Assembly (NCBI GenBank): GCA_003165595.1
Contig: PLWQ01000027.1
Coordinates: forward strand, 24,864 to 82,367
DNA from: Fibrobacterota bacterium
GTDB lineage: Bacteria; Fibrobacterota; Chitinivibrionia; Chitinivibrionales; FEN-1185
DNA: 57,504 nucleotides
Reading direction: 5' to 3'
Numbering within the stretch: the stretch's first letter is position 1; each line of letters starts with the position of its first letter. The notes under the pieces are model-generated. The model ran no database searches. It worked only from the letters and a program-made list of their open reading frames with translations, and was not told the DNA's origin. Both the position numbers and the translations under genes were made by a program. Positions 55,038 to 57,504 of this stretch are shown piece by piece.

Positions 55038-55769
55038 ATGAAAATTCTTACGGGTACAAGCGGTTACGGTTACAAGGAATGGAAGGGAAATTTCTATCCC
55101 GAGAAGTTATCCGCGGACAAGATGCTCGCCTTTTACAGCAAACGGCTTTCGACCGTGGAAATCAACAACACGTTTTATCGCATGCCCACAGCAAATGTCG
55201 TCCAATCGTGGGCCGAGCAGGTGCCGGCAGGGTTCACTTTTGTCATCAAGGCTCCCCAGATCATTACGCATGTGAAGCGCCTGAAAGACGTGAAGGAGGA
55301 GACGCGGTATTTTTTCAAAACGATCGCTTTTCTGGGCAAGAAGCTCGGCCCCGTGCTCTTTCAGTTTCCGGGCAGTTTTCGGGAGAACTTGCCTCTGCTC
55401 GAGGATTTTCTGGGCCTTGTCCCGCCGAAAGCTCTTTGCGCATTTTTGTTCAGGAACAAGTCGTGGTTCCAGGAAGAGACCTATAGCCTGCTTCGCAAAG
55501 GAAAATTCTGCCTTGGTCTGGAGGACACGGACGAAGAGCCGATACAGGATATTGTCGGCACCGCTCCGTGGGGTTATCTGCGATTGCGCAGGGCGGATTA
55601 CACCGAAGAAGAGCTCTCGCAATGGGCGGACAAAGTGACGGCTCAGGAATGGAAAAAGGCTTTCGTTTTTTTCAAGCATGAGGATGACGCGGCGGCGCGG
55701 GGCCCACAGCTTGCGGAGAGCTTTAGAGAGCTTGTGAGAAGTGACGCTAAGGTGGGAGCAATTCAATAA
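55038..55769 (+). CDS. DUF72 family protein
   Basis: The 243-residue protein is a DUF72 barrel with 'ILTGTSGYGYKEWKGNFYPE', 'VEINNTFYRMPTANVVQSWA', 'FTFVIKAPQIITHVKRLKD' and 'GPVLFQFPGSF'. The family has no firmly established activity; a nuclease or metal-enzyme role has been suggested. It is the last gene of the end-joining operon, 57 bp after the ligase gene, which hints at a link to DNA-end processing (inference). The start at 55038 has GTGGGGA upstream; ATG 55020 in the same frame is an alternative. Confidence 0.88.
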   Translation: MKILTGTSGYGYKEWKGNFYPEKLSADKMLAFYSKRLSTVEINNTFYRMPTANVVQSWAEQVPAGFTFVIKAPQIITHVKRLKDVKEETRYFFKTIAFLGKKLGPVLFQFPGSFRENLPLLEDFLGLVPPKALCAFLFRNKSWFQEETYSLLRKGKFCLGLEDTDEEPIQDIVGTAPWGYLRLRRADYTEEELSQWADKVTAQEWKKAFVFFKHEDDAAARGPQLAESFRELVRSDAKVGAIQ

Positions 55770-55770
55770 G

Positions 55771-56127
55771 ATTCACCGCAAAGACGCAAAGAACGCAAAA
55801 AATCGCAAAGAAGAGAAGATTCACCACAGAGACACAGAGAACACAGAGAAGAATAAAATTCACGGCAGAACGGGTGCGGCGAAATGAAGATAAAGGCCTG
55901 GGCGTTCCCCGGCCAAAGGCCGGGGCGGTTCTTCCTCCGGGCTCGGCCACAGGCCTCGGTACCGCCCTGCCGCTATGGCCTGTCGGCCGCGGTCAGGCGG
56001 TACTGCGCTCTGCGCACCCATCGGTCGCCCCTAACGCTTGGCAGAAGTTTACTGCCACAATTTTGGCAATCGCCCCTTCTTAACTGTTAATTCCTCGCCA
56101 TGCCCTCAGTGTCTCTGTGGTGAGTCT
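55771..56127. repeat. Nested repeat: family B and A arms enclosing a family E copy
   Basis: Family B (about 55771-55818, ATTCACCGCAAAGACGCAAA and more heptamers) and family A (about 55819-55851) form the left side. A family E copy lies within (55900-56048). A right family A arm (56105-56127, CTCAGTGTCTCTGTGGTGAG) closes the structure. The last residues of the HNH-like gene lie in that right arm. Confidence 0.75.
55900..56048 (+). repeat. Family E GC-rich intergenic repeat, copy 5
   Basis: It runs from GGGCGTTCCCC to CTAACGCTTGGCAGAAGT in plus orientation, with the core CCTCGGTACCGCCC. The 18-base right end is identical to copy 4. Confidence 0.8.
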
Positions 56128-57029
56128 TCGCAGTAGTCTTTTACCTTAGCGCACAGCGCGACGAAATCTTCGGGCGTGCGGCCGCTTTTGCAGCAGTTGA
56201 CGAGCCATGAGCAGATTTCAAACGAGAGGGCTTTTGTCGAGGGGTCGATGTGGTCGACCGTGGGCAGGAGCGTGAATTCTTCCAGAAATATCTCGTGATC
56301 GTCGCTGCCTTTTGTCGTGTTCCAGGCGCCGATCTTGTCCCACGCCAGAGGATCTCCGGTGTACGGATCGTGCAGGCCGGATGCGCAGACGGCGGCGTGG
56401 ATCGCCTCGCGGTAGAGAGACCTGCTCGCGCCCAGCGCGCAGGCGCGCTTCAATTTGAGGTCGCGCTTGTATAGTTCCTTCGCCCGCGCAAGCAGCCATT
56501 TGTCGTACTGCGGGAACGTGCAAATACCCTGCAAAAACGGCGGCAGAAGGTATTTGGCGGGAAATGTCACGACCCTCCCCTGTTTTCCGCTTGCCCGGTA
56601 CTCGACGATTCTGTTGCACAGAGCAATGAACTGACCGGGATTGAGGAAGCTTTTGCAGCAGTTCACCTCCCACGAACATATTTCAAAAGCAAGCGCGTTG
56701 CCCCGGGGATCCACATGATCGATGGTGGGCATCAAATAGAATTGCTTCACATAATCGGCATCGGACTTGGCGCTTTGCGGGTCCCACGTGCTTATCAGGT
56801 CCCACTTGAGTTTGTCTCCCGTATACGGATCAAGCGGCCCGCTTGCCCCGACCGCGCCGTTTACCGTCTCCTTGTATTGCACAATAGTGCTCTTTAATGC
56901 AACCGGAAGCTTCCGTCTTTTGTCGCGTTTGAACAGCGCCCAGGCCTTGACGCGGACCCAATTGTCGTAGGCCGCGGGAGTGAGCAGGCCTTGAAGGAAT
57001 TGCGGCAGGGGAAATGAGAAGGCGGGCAT
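56106..57029 (-). CDS. Tandem-duplicated HNH-like (His-Me finger) protein
   Basis: The 307-residue protein consists of two copies of one domain of about 140 residues (about 5-145 and 160-300). Each copy has a helical part with 'FLQG', a KRD motif, and DPYTGD followed by a tryptophan. Then comes PT(I/V)DH(V/I)DP and FEICSWxVNCCKS. The Asp-His pairs (104-105, 259-260), Asn123/Asn278 and Lys126/Lys281 fit an HNH nuclease core, although classic zinc cysteines are absent. The last six residues come from a family A repeat. I do not know a named family for the duplicated form. The start at 57029 lacks a clear ribosome-binding site; the longer frame runs into repeats. Confidence 0.7.
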   Translation of the reverse strand: MPAFSFPLPQFLQGLLTPAAYDNWVRVKAWALFKRDKRRKLPVALKSTIVQYKETVNGAVGASGPLDPYTGDKLKWDLISTWDPQSAKSDADYVKQFYLMPTIDHVDPRGNALAFEICSWEVNCCKSFLNPGQFIALCNRIVEYRASGKQGRVVTFPAKYLLPPFLQGICTFPQYDKWLLARAKELYKRDLKLKRACALGASRSLYREAIHAAVCASGLHDPYTGDPLAWDKIGAWNTTKGSDDHEIFLEEFTLLPTVDHIDPSTKALSFEICSWLVNCCKSGRTPEDFVALCAKVKDYCEDSPQRH

Positions 57030-57046
57030 GGATAGAATATAAAAGA

Positions 57047-57331
<285 letters not shown>

Positions 57332-57425
57332 TTCTTGACTTGCAAGACGGCAGAAATTGATTTATAAAGAGTTGAATCGAGAAATCGTTGAGCGTTGATC
57401 GGGCGATGCCGGGAGCGGAGGCACA

Positions 57426-57504
57426 GTGGCCGCAGCGCACGTGACAAACGAGGAGTGGAAATCTTTCTGGCTCGCAAAGGTGAGCGACGAGGTTGAAAGG
57501 CTCA
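57426..57504 (+). CDS. Start of a gene cut by the window edge
   Basis: A GTG start at 57426 has CGGAG five bases upstream and opens a frame that stays open for the 26 codons left in the window ('VAAAHVTNEEWKSFWLAKVS'). There is not enough to name a family. Confidence 0.5.
   Translation, partial: MAAAHVTNEEWKSFWLAKVSDEVERL

Overview
The window looks like a piece of a free-living, GC-rich bacterium of the Fibrobacterota (Chitinivibrionia/Chitinispirillia-like), probably from a metagenome. The evidence is a TIGR02147-family protein (a family best known from Fibrobacter) overlapping the start of a DUF2341/LamG lipoprotein, several secreted proteins with Fibrobacter-style FlgD/sorting-like modules, an outer-membrane barrel ending in phenylalanine, and many structured intergenic repeats. 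I see no rRNA, tRNA, CRISPR array or transposase.

Layout. 148-10664 (+): an eight-gene run with two family-5 substrate-binding proteins, two Dpp/Opp permeases (the first with an unusually large external insert), two ATPases, a B12-binding corrinoid protein and a homocysteine-methyltransferase-like enzyme. 10818-27437 (-): a surface-polysaccharide block with a large secreted glycosidase-like protein, the TIGR02147/DUF2341 pair, a PQQ-propeller protein and a 2897-residue PA14/DUF2341/LamG/FN3/propeller giant. 27794-30647: a radical SAM protein divergent from an M29 aminopeptidase. 30927-34647 (-): a tightly overlapping lsrF-like / pentulose-phosphate epimerase-like / aldolase-dehydrogenase operon. 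34844-35490 (-): an AbrB-PIN toxin-antitoxin pair with a readable promoter and operator. 35658-39359: a DUF1638 protein, a Mut7-C nuclease, a stray flagellar-rod-like protein, a SEC-C protein and a small-protein/nucleotidyltransferase pair. 40068-43383 (+): a GH30 glycosidase and an outer-membrane barrel, each followed by a hairpin terminator. 43641-49898: a methyltransferase, a small membrane protein, a secreted mutarotase-like protein, an RluA pseudouridine synthase and an NmrA-like protein. 50174-55769: dUTPase divergent from a five-gene end-joining operon (two Ku genes, a separate LigD polymerase, a LigD phosphoesterase-ligase, DUF72). 56106-57029 (-): a tandemly duplicated HNH-like protein. 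A new gene starts at the right edge.

The intergenic space is dominated by repeats: family A (built on CACAGAG), family B (built on CGCAAAG with the same spacing), family C (GTTGAAAA-rich), family E (GC-rich elements of about 125-210 bp, five copies), a 196-bp inverted-repeat element, and CCCCG...CGGGG hairpins. A and B form long hairpins between consecutive genes, and in places they enclose other repeats.

The strongest candidates for something undescribed are the tandem HNH-like protein, the transporter-corrinoid-methyltransferase operon, the lsrF/epimerase/aldolase-SDR operon, the shared A/B heptamer architecture, and a 15-bp GTAAT direct-repeat motif shared by the upstream regions of two surface-protein transcription units. 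Gene starts were chosen from ribosome-binding sites, signal peptides and overlaps. All family names come from reading motifs, not from searches.
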